Shown: positions 8,883 to 17,600 of the stretch, one piece after another
Position numbering within the stretch: position 1 is the stretch's first letter
Layout of the letters: each line of letters begins with the position of its first letter
DNA from: Citromicrobium sp. JLT1363
GTDB lineage: Bacteria > Pseudomonadota > Alphaproteobacteria > Sphingomonadales > Sphingomonadaceae
Direction: 5' to 3'
NCBI RefSeq assembly: GCF_000186705.1
Contig: NZ_AEUE01000001.1
Location: 62,001 to 126,000 of the forward strand
Length of the DNA: 64,000 bases
Position numbers and translations under genes: made by a program
The notes under the pieces: generated by a model
What the model saw: the letters and a program-made list of their open reading frames with translations, nothing else
The model's database searches: none
What the model was told of the DNA's origin: nothing

Positions 8883-10436
8883 GTGACTGCAATTAAGCAA
8901 TCGGATGTCAACAAGGCAGCGTGGGATGCCTGCGATACGTTCCGCGGGACGATCGATCCTGCCGCATACAAGGATTATATCCTGGTCTTCCTGTTCTGGA
9001 AGTTCCTGAGCGACCTGTGGGCCGACGAACGGAAGGCGGCGGCGGCGCAGTATGACGGAGACAGCGAACGCGTGGCGCGCCGCCTTTCCCGGTTCCGGTT
9101 CCAGATCCCGGACGGGGCGAGCTTCCACGATCTCTATCCGAACCGGAACGCCGACAATATGGGCGAGCAGGTCAATGTGGCACTGGAGGCTATCGAGCAG
9201 GCCAACATCGCAAAGCTGGAAGGCGTGCTGAGCGAGACAGACTACAACAGCCGCAACAACCTTGGCGAGACGGCGGACCGTAATCGCCGCATCAAGGACC
9301 TTTTCGACAACTTCGCGCGTCCAGCGCTCGATTTTTCGCCCTCACGCTTCGGTGGCGAGGACAATGCCGAGGACGTAATCGGCGAGACCTACATCTACCT
9401 GATCTCCCGCTTCGCGTCGGACGCGGGCAAGAAGGCCGGCGAGTTCTTCACGCCGCGCAAGGTTTCGGAATTGCTGGTGCGGCTGGCCGATCCGCAGCCG
9501 GGTAACAAGATCCTCGATCCAGCGTGCGGTTCGTCCACTTTGCTGGTTCGCGCGGCGGAGTATGTTGCCGGGGTCGAGGGTAAGGATCACGCGAGCGAGG
9601 CCGATGCTCAGGTCTTCGGGCAGGAGGCGACAAACCAGACCCAAGCGCTGGCGCGGATGAACATGTTTCTCCACGGGCTCGACAATGCGCGGATTGAATG
9701 GGGCGATACGCTCACCAATCCGAAGTTCGTGAACGGCGATGCGCTGATGCGGTTCGACCGGGTAATCGCCAACCCGCCCTTTTCGCTGAAGAAATGGGGG
9801 CATGAGGTCGCGGGCGATGATCGCTTTAACCGCTATCATCGCGGCGTGCCGCCGAAGTCCCGCGGCGATTACGCGTTCATCAGCCACATGGTCGAGAGCG
9901 CCAAGCCGCGCGAAGGCCGCGTGGCGGTCATTGCCCCGCATGGAGTGCTGTTCCGCAGCGGGGCCGAAGGCAAGATCAGGCAGGCGCTGATCGAGGAGAA
10001 CCTTCTCGACGGGGTGGTCGGCCTTCCCGCCCAACTCTTCCCCTCGACCGGCATCCCGGTCTGCATGGTGATCTTCGACCGCGCGCGTGAAAAGGGCGGG
10101 GCCCGCGAGGATGCCGATGATGTCTTCTTCATCGATGCCAGCCGCGAGTTTGTGCCGGGTAAGAAGCAGAACGAGCTGTCGAAGGATCACCTGAACAAGA
10201 TCGTCGACACGTGGCGCGCGCGTAAGTTTGTTGATCGCTATGCCAACGTGGTCACGCGCGAGCAGATCGCCGAGAACGGCTACAATCTCAACATTCCGCG
10301 CTACGTCGATACCTTTGAGCCCGAGGAGGAGATCGATATCGCGGCGGTGCAGGCCGAGATCGAGGAGCTGGAGAAGGAACTTGCCGAGACGCGCCAGAAG
10401 ATGAACGGCTACCTCAAGGAGCTGGGCGTCCTCTGA
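8883..10436 (+). CDS. hsdM: Type I restriction-modification system DNA methyltransferase subunit
   Basis: A 517-residue adenine-N6 methyltransferase from a GTG start. The N-terminal helical domain includes YILVFLFWKFLSDLW, as in HsdM_N. The catalytic domain has the S-adenosylmethionine motif ILDPACGSSTLLVRA near residue 212 (DPACGSS rather than the usual DPACGSG) and the catalytic NPPF near 297. AGEFFTPRKVSELLVRL precedes motif I, as is typical. HsdM pairs with HsdS to methylate host DNA and with HsdR to restrict foreign DNA. The C-terminus ends in a coiled-coil-like helix (IEELEKELAETRQKM). The stop and the next start share a base (TGATG). Identification is firm. Confidence 0.97.
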   Translation: MTAIKQSDVNKAAWDACDTFRGTIDPAAYKDYILVFLFWKFLSDLWADERKAAAAQYDGDSERVARRLSRFRFQIPDGASFHDLYPNRNADNMGEQVNVALEAIEQANIAKLEGVLSETDYNSRNNLGETADRNRRIKDLFDNFARPALDFSPSRFGGEDNAEDVIGETYIYLISRFASDAGKKAGEFFTPRKVSELLVRLADPQPGNKILDPACGSSTLLVRAAEYVAGVEGKDHASEADAQVFGQEATNQTQALARMNMFLHGLDNARIEWGDTLTNPKFVNGDALMRFDRVIANPPFSLKKWGHEVAGDDRFNRYHRGVPPKSRGDYAFISHMVESAKPREGRVAVIAPHGVLFRSGAEGKIRQALIEENLLDGVVGLPAQLFPSTGIPVCMVIFDRAREKGGAREDADDVFFIDASREFVPGKKQNELSKDHLNKIVDTWRARKFVDRYANVVTREQIAENGYNLNIPRYVDTFEPEEEIDIAAVQAEIEELEKELAETRQKMNGYLKELGVL

Positions 10437-11479
10437 TGGCGGACCGTAAATCCAATGGAGAGCTGATCCAGTATCAGACCGAGGATGGCGTGACGGTCAT
10501 CCGGCTTCAGGCGCGAGACGGCGATGTCTGGCTTAGCCAGGCTGAGATCGCGGATCTTTACCAGGTGACGCCTCAGGCGGTGACCCAGCATATCAGGGCA
10601 ATTTACGAGGACGAGGAATACGACGAGGAGGCAACTTGTAACGATTACTTACAAGTTCGAACCGAGGGTGGACGCGAGGTAAAGCGCTCGATTGCGCACT
10701 ACAGCCTCCCCATCATCCTTGGCGTTGGTTTCCGCGTGCGCAGCCCTCGCGGCGCGCAGTTCCGTCGATGGGCGGCGGATGCTCTTTCGGAGTATCTGGT
10801 CAAGGGCTTCGTCATGGATGACGAGCGGCTGAAGGACCCTGAGGCCGATTATTTCGACGAGCTGCTCGCCCGCATCCGCGACATCCGTTCGTCGGAGAAG
10901 GTGTTCTACCGCAAGGTGCTCGATATCTACGCGCTCAGCGTTGATTACGACCCGAAGGCGGAGACCAGCCAGACCTTCTTCCAGACGGTGCAGAACAAGA
11001 TGCACTGGGCGGCGCACGGCCACACCGCAGCCGAGGTGATCCACGCCCGTGCCGATGCGCAGAAGGACCACATGGGCCTCACCAGCTGGCCGGGCGAGGC
11101 GCAAGGCAATCTGCCGCGCAAGGACGATGCGAGGGTCGCGAAGAACTATCTCGAGGAAGACGAGATCCAGGCGCTCAACCGAATAGTCACGGCTTATCTT
11201 GAATTTGCCGAACTGCAGGCGGAGAACCGCAAGCCGATGTATATGAAGGACTGGATCGCGAAGCTCGACCAATTCCTCTCCCTGTCCGACCGCGAAATTC
11301 TGACGAATGCCGGTCGCATCTCGGCGAAGCTCGCCAAGAAGAAGGCCGACGCCGAATACGACAAGTGGCACACCCGCGCCATCGAAGCGCCAAGCGCTGT
11401 CGAACGGCATTTCCTCGAAGCGACGCAGGCGGTGAAGCAGATCGGTGCGCAGCGGAAGAAGGGGGGCGGCAATGGCTGA
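10436..11479 (+). CDS. RhuM family protein inside the type I restriction operon
   Basis: A 347-residue protein. The N-terminal part reads VWLSQAEIADLYQVTPQAVTQHIRAIYEDEEY, a helix-turn-helix-like module typical of the RhuM (DNA-binding/virulence RhuM) family, followed by VKRSIAHYSLPIILGVGFRVRSPRGAQFRRWA, the most conserved RhuM segment. The rest is helical and basic at the end. RhuM was named after a Salmonella gene, but the family is very often embedded in type I restriction loci, and its role there is not established. The gene is locked between hsdM (one-base overlap) and hsdS (eight-base overlap), so it is made in fixed proportion with them. It might modulate restriction or act as a toxin-like guard; both ideas are inference. 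Confidence 0.88.
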   Translation: MADRKSNGELIQYQTEDGVTVIRLQARDGDVWLSQAEIADLYQVTPQAVTQHIRAIYEDEEYDEEATCNDYLQVRTEGGREVKRSIAHYSLPIILGVGFRVRSPRGAQFRRWAADALSEYLVKGFVMDDERLKDPEADYFDELLARIRDIRSSEKVFYRKVLDIYALSVDYDPKAETSQTFFQTVQNKMHWAAHGHTAAEVIHARADAQKDHMGLTSWPGEAQGNLPRKDDARVAKNYLEEDEIQALNRIVTAYLEFAELQAENRKPMYMKDWIAKLDQFLSLSDREILTNAGRISAKLAKKKADAEYDKWHTRAIEAPSAVERHFLEATQAVKQIGAQRKKGGGNG

Positions 11480-12626
11480 TGCACCCTCGAAGCTCTCGCA
11501 TTATTTCACGCACAGCAAGCGCAAGGGCCGCGCAGGCTTGCCGCTGATGTCGGTCACCATGCGCGATGGCCTTGTCCGTCGCGACGCACTAGATCGCAAA
11601 ACGGATAGCGCGCTAAAGGACGAAGAGCATTTACTCATTGAGCCCGGTGATATTGCCTACAACATGATGCGGATGTGGCAGGGAGCATTAGGCCTCGCGG
11701 TTCAAGCAGCGAATGTCAGTCCAGCCTATGGTGTCATGCGGCCGAAGGATACAGTGGACCCCCGCTTCGCAAAGCACTGGTTCAAATCCGATCGTGGCCT
11801 CTACATGCTCTGGGCGTATTCTTATGGCCTTACTGAGGACCGGTTGCGCTTATATCCCGCGGAATTTCTCAAAATCCCCGTTTGCTGGCCAAGCCGTGCT
11901 CAGCAACAAAAAATTGCCGATATTCTTGATGCTTGGGATTCTGCAATTTCCGAATTGAATAGGTCAGTATCACTGTGCCGCAAACGATTAAGCGCTGCCC
12001 GCAAGAAACTTATTACAGGCGATTTGATCCGCCTGACGAAGTTGGCGACGATATCGTTCAGTGGCGTTGATAAGAAAATCGATCACGCTGAGAGAAAGAT
12101 TCAACTTTGCAATTACACCCATATTTGGCGGCACGATAACCTTGCTTCTGGGCTATCTTATGACGCTGGGACAGCAGGCGAGAAGGAAGTAAAACGCTTC
12201 TCACTAAAGCAAGGCGACTTCATCTTTACGAAGGACTCGGAAACCGCCGAAGAAATTGCCGAAGTCGCCTACGTGGCAGAAACAATGCCAAACGTAGTGT
12301 GTGGCTATCATCTGGCGCTTGCGCGAACAAAACCGGGTTACAACGGAGCCTATGTTGCGCAAGCAATGCGCGTGCCCTCGATAAGGCATGAGTTCGCTAA
12401 GAGAGCCAACGGTGCGATACGATTTGGGCTCACTTTAGACACGATTTCGCAGATTCAAATTCCAGTCCCCGATGAAGCGCAGCAAGCTCGGATTGCAAAT
12501 TATCTACAATCGCTCGAGGCGGAAATCGCGCTGAAGCAAAGTGAGGTGCATGCCCTTCGGCAGCAGAAGCAGGCGATAAGGCGGAAACTTCTATCTACTG
12601 AAGATCCGATCGAGATGCCAGAATGA
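11472..12626 (+). CDS. hsdS: Type I restriction-modification system specificity subunit
   Basis: A 384-residue protein with two target recognition domains, each followed by a conserved helix: IPVCWPSRAQQQKIADILDAWDSAI near 135–160, and IPVPDEAQQARIANYLQSLEAEI near the end. This is the full two-domain HsdS layout. The start ATG at 11472 lies inside the RhuM gene (eight-base overlap); an earlier in-frame start at 11445 is rejected as lying deeper in that gene. The sequence from roughly 11,580 to 12,600 is visibly richer in A and T than hsdM or hsdR. That is common for recognition domains, which are swapped between strains by recombination. The stop overlaps the hsdR start as ATGA. Confidence 0.93.
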   Translation: MADAPSKLSHYFTHSKRKGRAGLPLMSVTMRDGLVRRDALDRKTDSALKDEEHLLIEPGDIAYNMMRMWQGALGLAVQAANVSPAYGVMRPKDTVDPRFAKHWFKSDRGLYMLWAYSYGLTEDRLRLYPAEFLKIPVCWPSRAQQQKIADILDAWDSAISELNRSVSLCRKRLSAARKKLITGDLIRLTKLATISFSGVDKKIDHAERKIQLCNYTHIWRHDNLASGLSYDAGTAGEKEVKRFSLKQGDFIFTKDSETAEEIAEVAYVAETMPNVVCGYHLALARTKPGYNGAYVAQAMRVPSIRHEFAKRANGAIRFGLTLDTISQIQIPVPDEAQQARIANYLQSLEAEIALKQSEVHALRQQKQAIRRKLLSTEDPIEMPE

Positions 12627-15600
12627 GCTCCCCCCGCTTCTCCACCAGCGAAGAAGGCGGCGTGCAACTGCCCGCCGTCATGACCCTGGCGCGGCTGGGC
12701 TGGCGCTATGTCAGCCGGGCTGAAGGAGAAGCGCAGCGGCGTGGGCGGCTGGAGCAGGTCATCCTCGAGGACGTGCTTGCCGAGCGCATGGTGGCAATCA
12801 ACCGCATCCGCCAGCGCGGAAAAACCCATCCTGTGCCGGAGGAGGCGGCGCGCGAGCTGATCGAGAAGCTGAAGGAAGCGGCCAGTGATCGCGCCATCGG
12901 CCTGATGCCCGCCAACGAGCGGGTCACGAACCTGCTCAAGCTCGGCGAAAGTGTCGACGTCGAAGTCGATGGCGAGAAGCGCGGGCGGCAGCTCAAGTTC
13001 ATCGACTGGGACAATCCCGAGAACAACCTGTTCCACATGACCGCCGAGTTTCCCATCCGCCGCGAGCGGCGCGAGGATACGCGGCGGCCCGACATCGTCC
13101 TGTTCGTCAATGGTATCCCTCTGGTGGTCATCGAGGTGAAATGCTCCGCCATCGAAACCCAGCAGGGCATCAGCCAGCAATTGCGTAACCAGGCGCCGGA
13201 CGAGATCCCGCGCCTATTCACCGTCTCCCAGATGCTGATCGCCGCCAACGACAGCGATCCGCGCTACGCCACCAGTGGCACGCCGTCGAAGGTCTGGTCG
13301 CTCTGGCGCGAAGAGGAAATCGCCGACAGCCAGGTCGAGCGTATCGTCAACGCCGGGCTGGACCCTGACGAAGCATCGAAGATCTGGATCGATTTCGACC
13401 GCCACCGCCGGACGCATGACGGCCTGATGGATCCGGGCGCGGGCGGGCGGCTGCCAAACCAACTTGACCGCCTGCTTATTAGCCTTTGTCGCCCCGACCG
13501 GCTGCTCGATATCGTCCGCGGCTACACGCTATTCGACAACGGCGTGAAGAAGGTCGCGCGCTATCAGCAGTATTTCGGCGTGCGCCGTTCGCTCGAACGG
13601 GTTCGTCAGCACGACGATGATGGCCACCGCAAAGGTGGCGTGATCTGGCATACGCAGGGTTCGGGCAAATCGTTGACGATGGTGATGCTGGCCGGCGCCA
13701 TCGAGCGCGAGTTCGGCAAGGCGCGCTTCGTGCTGGTGACAGACCGCGTCGATCTCGATCGGCAGCTTACGCAGACTTTTCGCAATGCGGGCAAGCAACC
13801 GCAGCAGGCAACGCGGGGCAGCGACCTGATCCGCATGCTGAAGGACAAGCGGCCCGTCATCACGACGCTGATCCACAAGTTCAAGGCGGGGCTGGCTTCG
13901 GCGGGCAGCTTTACCGATCCAGATACCGACATTTTTGTGCTGGTGGACGAAAGCCATCGCAGCCAGACGGTGAAGGATATCGACAGCCTGCACCGCCAGA
14001 TGCGGAAGGTGCTGCCCGGTGCGGCCTATATCGGCTTCACCGGCACCCCGCTTCTGAAGCGCGAGAAAAGCACCTTCGACCGCTTCGGCGGGCTGATCCA
14101 CGATTACAAGATCGACCAGGCCGTGGCGGACAAGGCGGTGGTTCCGCTGCTCTACGAAGGCCGCCACGTCGAGATGGAGGCGCAGCAGGCGAACCTCGAT
14201 AAATGGTTCGAGCGCAAGACCCGCAATCTGACGGACGGTCAGAAGGCCGACCTGAAGAAGCGCATCGCCCGGGCGCAGGTCGTTCAGGGCGTGGAGCCCT
14301 GGCTGAACGAAGTCGCCCAGGACGTGAGCGAGGATTTCGAGCGAACGATGTTGGGCACGCCCTACAAGGCGCAGCTCGTCGCCCCCTTCAAGCGTGAGGC
14401 GGTGCTGTTGCACAAGATGCTCGAGGAGATCGGCATCGTCGAAAGCGCAGTCATCATCTCGAAAAGCGACGACCGTGACGGCCACGAGGATGTCGGCGAC
14501 GATGACGACGATATCGTGCAGTCCTTCATAAAGAAGGTCGAAGCGAAGCAGCCCTTGGCCAAATACGAGGAAGACACCATCCGCGCCTTCAAGAATGGCG
14601 TGGGGGCGGATGTTTTGATCGTCGTCGACAAGCTGCTCACCGGCTTCGATGCGCCGCGCAACCAGACGCTCTACATTGCCAAGAACCTGCGGGATCATAA
14701 GCTGCTGCAGGCAATCGCGCGCGTAAATCGCCTGTTCTCAAGCGAGGAGAAGGACGAGGATGGCGACGCGCTTTATGACAAGGAGCACGGCCGTATCATC
14801 GATTACGTCGGCATCCTCGAGGATCTCGACCAAGCGCTGACCGCTTACAGCGCGTTCGAGGGATACGACGAGGGCGACGTGGCGCAGGCTCTGGTGTCGA
14901 TCCGTGAGGAGGTCGACACCTTACCGGACAAGCACGCGGCTCTGCTCGACCTCTTCAAGGGGGTCGGCAATCACTACGATCCGGAAGCCTATGCGCTTCA
15001 CCTGCGTGACGAACTTCGCAGGAAGCGCTTCTATGATCGACTGTCCGATTTTGCCCGCACGCTCCAGACGGCCTTCGGCTCCGACCAGTTCGTGGAGAAC
15101 ACCGAGTCCCGGGTGATCGCGAACTACAAGCAGGACCTCAAACGCTTCGAGGCGCTGCGCCGCGCGGTGCGCCTGCGGTATGGCGACGCCGAAGAGGACT
15201 ACGACTACAAGCGCTATCAGGCGTCGATCCGGGCGCTGCTCGACAAGCATATTGATGCGACGGAGCTGGTGGCGATCGTGCCGCCGGTCGACATCTTCGA
15301 TGAAGCCAATTTCAAGCGCACCGTAGAGGAGCAGACTGGCACGGCGGCTAGCGTTGCCGATGCTATTACCTCTGCCACTCAGCGCTCCATCACTGAGCGG
15401 ATGGACGAAGACCCGGCGATGTATCGGCGCTTCGCAAAAATGGTGCAGGACATCATCGACGGGTTTCGCGAGGGGCGCCTTAGCGAGAAAGACTATCTGA
15501 GCAAGGCACACGAAATCCGGGACCAGGTCGTCGAGGGATCGCGGGCGAAAACGGAGGAGACCCCGCCATCTCTTCGTGGAGATCCACTGGGCAGTGCCAT

Positions 15601-15880
15601 CTACGGTCAAGCGTGTGATGCGGTTGAAGAGTTGGCAGGCGAGCAGTCTACCGAGATTTCCGAAGAGGTCGCTGTCGAATTTGCGTCGATCATTGAGCGC
15701 CACAAACGGGTCGGTTGGACGACCGATCTGAATGCCGAAAACGCAATGCGGCAGGATATGGACGACTATCTGTTCGACCACATCAAGGGCGCGCGAGGCC
15801 TTTACGGTTTGTCTGTCGAAGCGATGGACAGCCTGATGGACGCCGCCATCGCTATCGCGAAACGGCAGGCGGCTCGCTAA
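12623..15880 (+). CDS. hsdR: Type I restriction endonuclease subunit R
   Basis: A 1085-residue motor and nuclease subunit. The N-terminal PD-(D/E)xK-type nuclease (HSDR_N) is visible as RRPDIVLFVNGIPLVVIEVK (near 154–174). The helicase core follows with Walker A GVIWHTQGSGKSLTM (near 338–352), motif II VLVDESHRSQ (near 438), motif III GFTGTPLL, and later motifs DVLIVVDKLLTGFDAP and LLQAIARVNRLF. The C-terminal helical region that binds the methylase complex is full length. It translocates unmethylated DNA past the HsdMS complex and cuts it. The start overlaps the hsdS stop and the stop is three bases before the peptidase gene. Identification is firm. Confidence 0.97.
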   Translation: MSSPRFSTSEEGGVQLPAVMTLARLGWRYVSRAEGEAQRRGRLEQVILEDVLAERMVAINRIRQRGKTHPVPEEAARELIEKLKEAASDRAIGLMPANERVTNLLKLGESVDVEVDGEKRGRQLKFIDWDNPENNLFHMTAEFPIRRERREDTRRPDIVLFVNGIPLVVIEVKCSAIETQQGISQQLRNQAPDEIPRLFTVSQMLIAANDSDPRYATSGTPSKVWSLWREEEIADSQVERIVNAGLDPDEASKIWIDFDRHRRTHDGLMDPGAGGRLPNQLDRLLISLCRPDRLLDIVRGYTLFDNGVKKVARYQQYFGVRRSLERVRQHDDDGHRKGGVIWHTQGSGKSLTMVMLAGAIEREFGKARFVLVTDRVDLDRQLTQTFRNAGKQPQQATRGSDLIRMLKDKRPVITTLIHKFKAGLASAGSFTDPDTDIFVLVDESHRSQTVKDIDSLHRQMRKVLPGAAYIGFTGTPLLKREKSTFDRFGGLIHDYKIDQAVADKAVVPLLYEGRHVEMEAQQANLDKWFERKTRNLTDGQKADLKKRIARAQVVQGVEPWLNEVAQDVSEDFERTMLGTPYKAQLVAPFKREAVLLHKMLEEIGIVESAVIISKSDDRDGHEDVGDDDDDIVQSFIKKVEAKQPLAKYEEDTIRAFKNGVGADVLIVVDKLLTGFDAPRNQTLYIAKNLRDHKLLQAIARVNRLFSSEEKDEDGDALYDKEHGRIIDYVGILEDLDQALTAYSAFEGYDEGDVAQALVSIREEVDTLPDKHAALLDLFKGVGNHYDPEAYALHLRDELRRKRFYDRLSDFARTLQTAFGSDQFVENTESRVIANYKQDLKRFEALRRAVRLRYGDAEEDYDYKRYQASIRALLDKHIDATELVAIVPPVDIFDEANFKRTVEEQTGTAASVADAITSATQRSITERMDEDPAMYRRFAKMVQDIIDGFREGRLSEKDYLSKAHEIRDQVVEGSRAKTEETPPSLRGDPLGSAIYGQACDAVEELAGEQSTEISEEVAVEFASIIERHKRVGWTTDLNAENAMRQDMDDYLFDHIKGARGLYGLSVEAMDSLMDAAIAIAKRQAAR

Positions 15881-15883
15881 TCA

Positions 15884-16618
15884 ATGGAACAGCACGCAAT
15901 CGAGATTGGTGGGGAACTGATACGTTTCCAGCTGCGTCGCTCGCAGCGGAAGACCATGGGAATCTCGGTTTCGCCCGATCAAGCGGTTGTGGTCAGCGCA
16001 CCCGAGAAGGCGGATTTCGCCGACATCGAAAGCCGCGTTCGAAAAAAAGCTGGCTGGATCCTCGATAAGCAGGCCGAGTTCTCGACTAGGAGTGTTGAGG
16101 CAACTCCGAGGCAGTTCAAGCCAGGTGAGACATTCCTTCATCTCGGCCAGCAGTATCGGCTGCGAGTGGATCCAGACAGGGTGGGTGTGGTGCGCGAAGG
16201 GTCGCGCATAATGGTGGGTGCCATCCGACCGAACGAAGCTGATCGCATCCGCAACCGCTTGATTAGATGGTATATGAAGGAGGCTCGACAGCACTTGCCT
16301 GCCGCGCTCGAAAGATGCCTGCCGGTTTTCCGCAACGAGGTAGAGCGAAGGCCTAAACTTCTCATCAGGCCGATCAAGATGCGCTGGGGTTCCTACATCT
16401 CGGCGACCCATACGTTGATTCTCAACCGATCACTCGTGCAGGTCTCGCCACCGCTGATCGATTACGTAGTTGTTCACGAGCTCGCGCACGTTGGATATGG
16501 CGATCATGGACCGGCCTTCATCGCTCACCTTACTGAAAAAATGCCCGATTGGAGGACGCGTAAAAGGGCTCTGGAGAAGTTAGGGCCGGAGCTTTTTGAC
16601 GCTCCGGTTCTTCGGTGA
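15884..16618 (+). CDS. YgjP/SprT-like zinc metallopeptidase of the restriction operon
   Basis: A 244-residue protein of the M48-like YgjP (DUF45) family. The zinc-binding motif VVVHELAHVGYGDHG is plain near residues 197–211 (HELAH with a later His), and the preceding conserved segment KMRWGSYISATHTLILNRSLV is typical. YgjP peptidases are often found as the last gene of type I restriction loci, where they might process or clear the complex; that role is inference. It starts three bases after hsdR and is certainly part of the same transcript. It is the last gene of the island, which ends about 100 bases further on in a tRNA remnant. Confidence 0.88.
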   Translation: MEQHAIEIGGELIRFQLRRSQRKTMGISVSPDQAVVVSAPEKADFADIESRVRKKAGWILDKQAEFSTRSVEATPRQFKPGETFLHLGQQYRLRVDPDRVGVVREGSRIMVGAIRPNEADRIRNRLIRWYMKEARQHLPAALERCLPVFRNEVERRPKLLIRPIKMRWGSYISATHTLILNRSLVQVSPPLIDYVVVHELAHVGYGDHGPAFIAHLTEKMPDWRTRKRALEKLGPELFDAPVLR

Positions 16619-16716
16619 ATCTCCAGTTAAGTTAGTCGATATTCACGTTGTATTCCCGTATTGTTCCGCGTATTGGAAAAGCAGAAACCTCGGTTTTTCG
16701 CCGTTTACGGCAATAG
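16619..16716 (+). other. Non-coding island end next to the tRNA remnant
   Basis: These 98 bases hold no gene. They contain near-repeats of CGTATTG (around 16,659–16,676) and a small inverted repeat GCCG-TTTA-CGGC just before the tRNA match begins. The position suggests integrase arm-binding or core-flanking sequence (inference). Confidence 0.4.
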
Positions 16717-16769
16717 GCGCTGCCCTCCGAAGGCAGAGGCCACAGGTTCGAATCCTGTCGGGTGCGCCA
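16717..16769 (+). pseudogene. 3' half of tRNA-Arg(CCG): island attachment site remnant
   Basis: From 16717 the sequence reads as a tRNA from the anticodon arm onward: stem CTGCC/GGCAG with loop CTCCGAA (anticodon CCG, Arg), variable loop, T-arm with GGTTCGAATCC, acceptor strand CGGGTGC, and GCCA at the end. The matching 5' acceptor strand (GCACCCG) and D-arm are missing; the upstream bases do not fold as a D-arm. It therefore cannot make a tRNA. This is the displaced 3' end left when an element integrated into the tRNA gene, so it marks the right boundary of the defence island. Confidence 0.8.
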
Positions 16770-16846
16770 GTTTTTCCTTATAAAACAGCAAGTTGGGCAA
16801 GGTCCCGGGCGAGCCCCAACGGCGCACGCCAAGAGGGCCCACCAGC

Positions 16847-17551
16847 TCAATCAGCTATCTCGTCATAGGATAGGAAAAACACCGGTCGGCCGTATTGGGC
16901 AAGATGCTGATCGTAGTCGGACTTCGTTATCCTGCGCGTCTCGCAAATCGTGATCACCTCATCGCTGTCGAGCAGATGTGGCGTGTCGAAGTTCTTCAGG
17001 AAAACGGATGCTCCGCCAGGACCCTGCAGGGAAAGGACGGTCAGCGTCATGGCCACTTCTCCGCTGAATATCCCGCTCCGTTCCCACAATTGCGTGGTCT
17101 CATCGACGATCTCACCGAACTGTCCGTAAATGGTGGCCCCGCGCAGGCGCCCCGGTTCCGTGCCCGTTTCAGAGGCAAAGCTCGGACTGAAATCCAGAAA
17201 GCGCGCGCCATTTCCGACCAGACTCACGGGATTGGGAGTGTAGCGAAGCCTCGCCTTGATCTGCTGTGCGACATCGGATGAACTCGATACCCGCATCATT
17301 TCCCGCATCGTCTTGCGCAGCCGGACCGAAGGCAGATCACTCCCGTTTTCCCACCGCGAAACGGATGCCTGCGTCACGCCCAGCTGGCTGGCAAGCTCGG
17401 ACTGGGTAAGCCCCTTTCTGTTTCGCAACTCCCGAACGATGGACGTCCACCGGCGCGGCCTGGCCAAGCCCTGTGCCGAAGGGGCCGGCGAACATACGTT
17501 TCCATTCGCGGGCGACTTGGGAGCGTTATCGTTCCGTGATGAAGCAGTCAT
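16847..17551 (-). CDS. XRE-family transcriptional regulator with C-terminal sensor-like region
   Basis: A 234-residue protein with a helix-turn-helix of the XRE/Cro type at about residues 36–95: RELRNRKGLTQSELASQLGVTQASVSRWENG. The ~35 residues before it are polar and disordered-looking. The C-terminal part (about 100–234) has no motif I recognise; its alternating hydrophobic pattern suggests a small sensor domain. The gene is divergent from the TonB receptor gene with only 49 bases between starts, and a perfect palindrome lies in that gap. It most likely controls the envelope operon at 17,601–23,183 and itself; the ligand is unknown. It is the first gene of the core chromosome after the island boundary. 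Confidence 0.85.
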   Translation of the reverse strand: MTASSRNDNAPKSPANGNVCSPAPSAQGLARPRRWTSIVRELRNRKGLTQSELASQLGVTQASVSRWENGSDLPSVRLRKTMREMMRVSSSSDVAQQIKARLRYTPNPVSLVGNGARFLDFSPSFASETGTEPGRLRGATIYGQFGEIVDETTQLWERSGIFSGEVAMTLTVLSLQGPGGASVFLKNFDTPHLLDSDEVITICETRRITKSDYDQHLAQYGRPVFFLSYDEIAD

Positions 17552-17569
17552 GTAGCGATCCTAGGGCCG

Positions 17570-17583
17570 GTTCGAAATCGAAC
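17570..17583. promoter_or_regulatory. Palindromic operator between the XRE regulator and the TonB receptor
   Basis: The 14-base perfect dyad GTTCGA-AA-TCGAAC lies midway in the 49-base divergent gap, the expected position for an operator controlling both directions. Binding by the neighbouring XRE protein is inferred. Confidence 0.55.
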
Positions 17584-17600
17584 GACGAGGCGCTCCCGCT

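Noticed and set aside
16692-16769. Complete tRNA-Arg gene
   Set aside because: No GCACCCG acceptor strand or D-arm precedes the anticodon stem, so it cannot fold as a tRNA.
16632-16850. 72-codon minus-strand ORF across the tRNA remnant (RTRQDSNLWPLPSEGS)
   Set aside because: This type of peptide is the usual mistranslation of a tRNA 3' half on the wrong strand.
17552-17600. Cobalamin riboswitch before the BtuB-like receptor
   Set aside because: Only 49 bases separate the divergent starts, too short for the riboswitch, and the B12-box sequence is absent.
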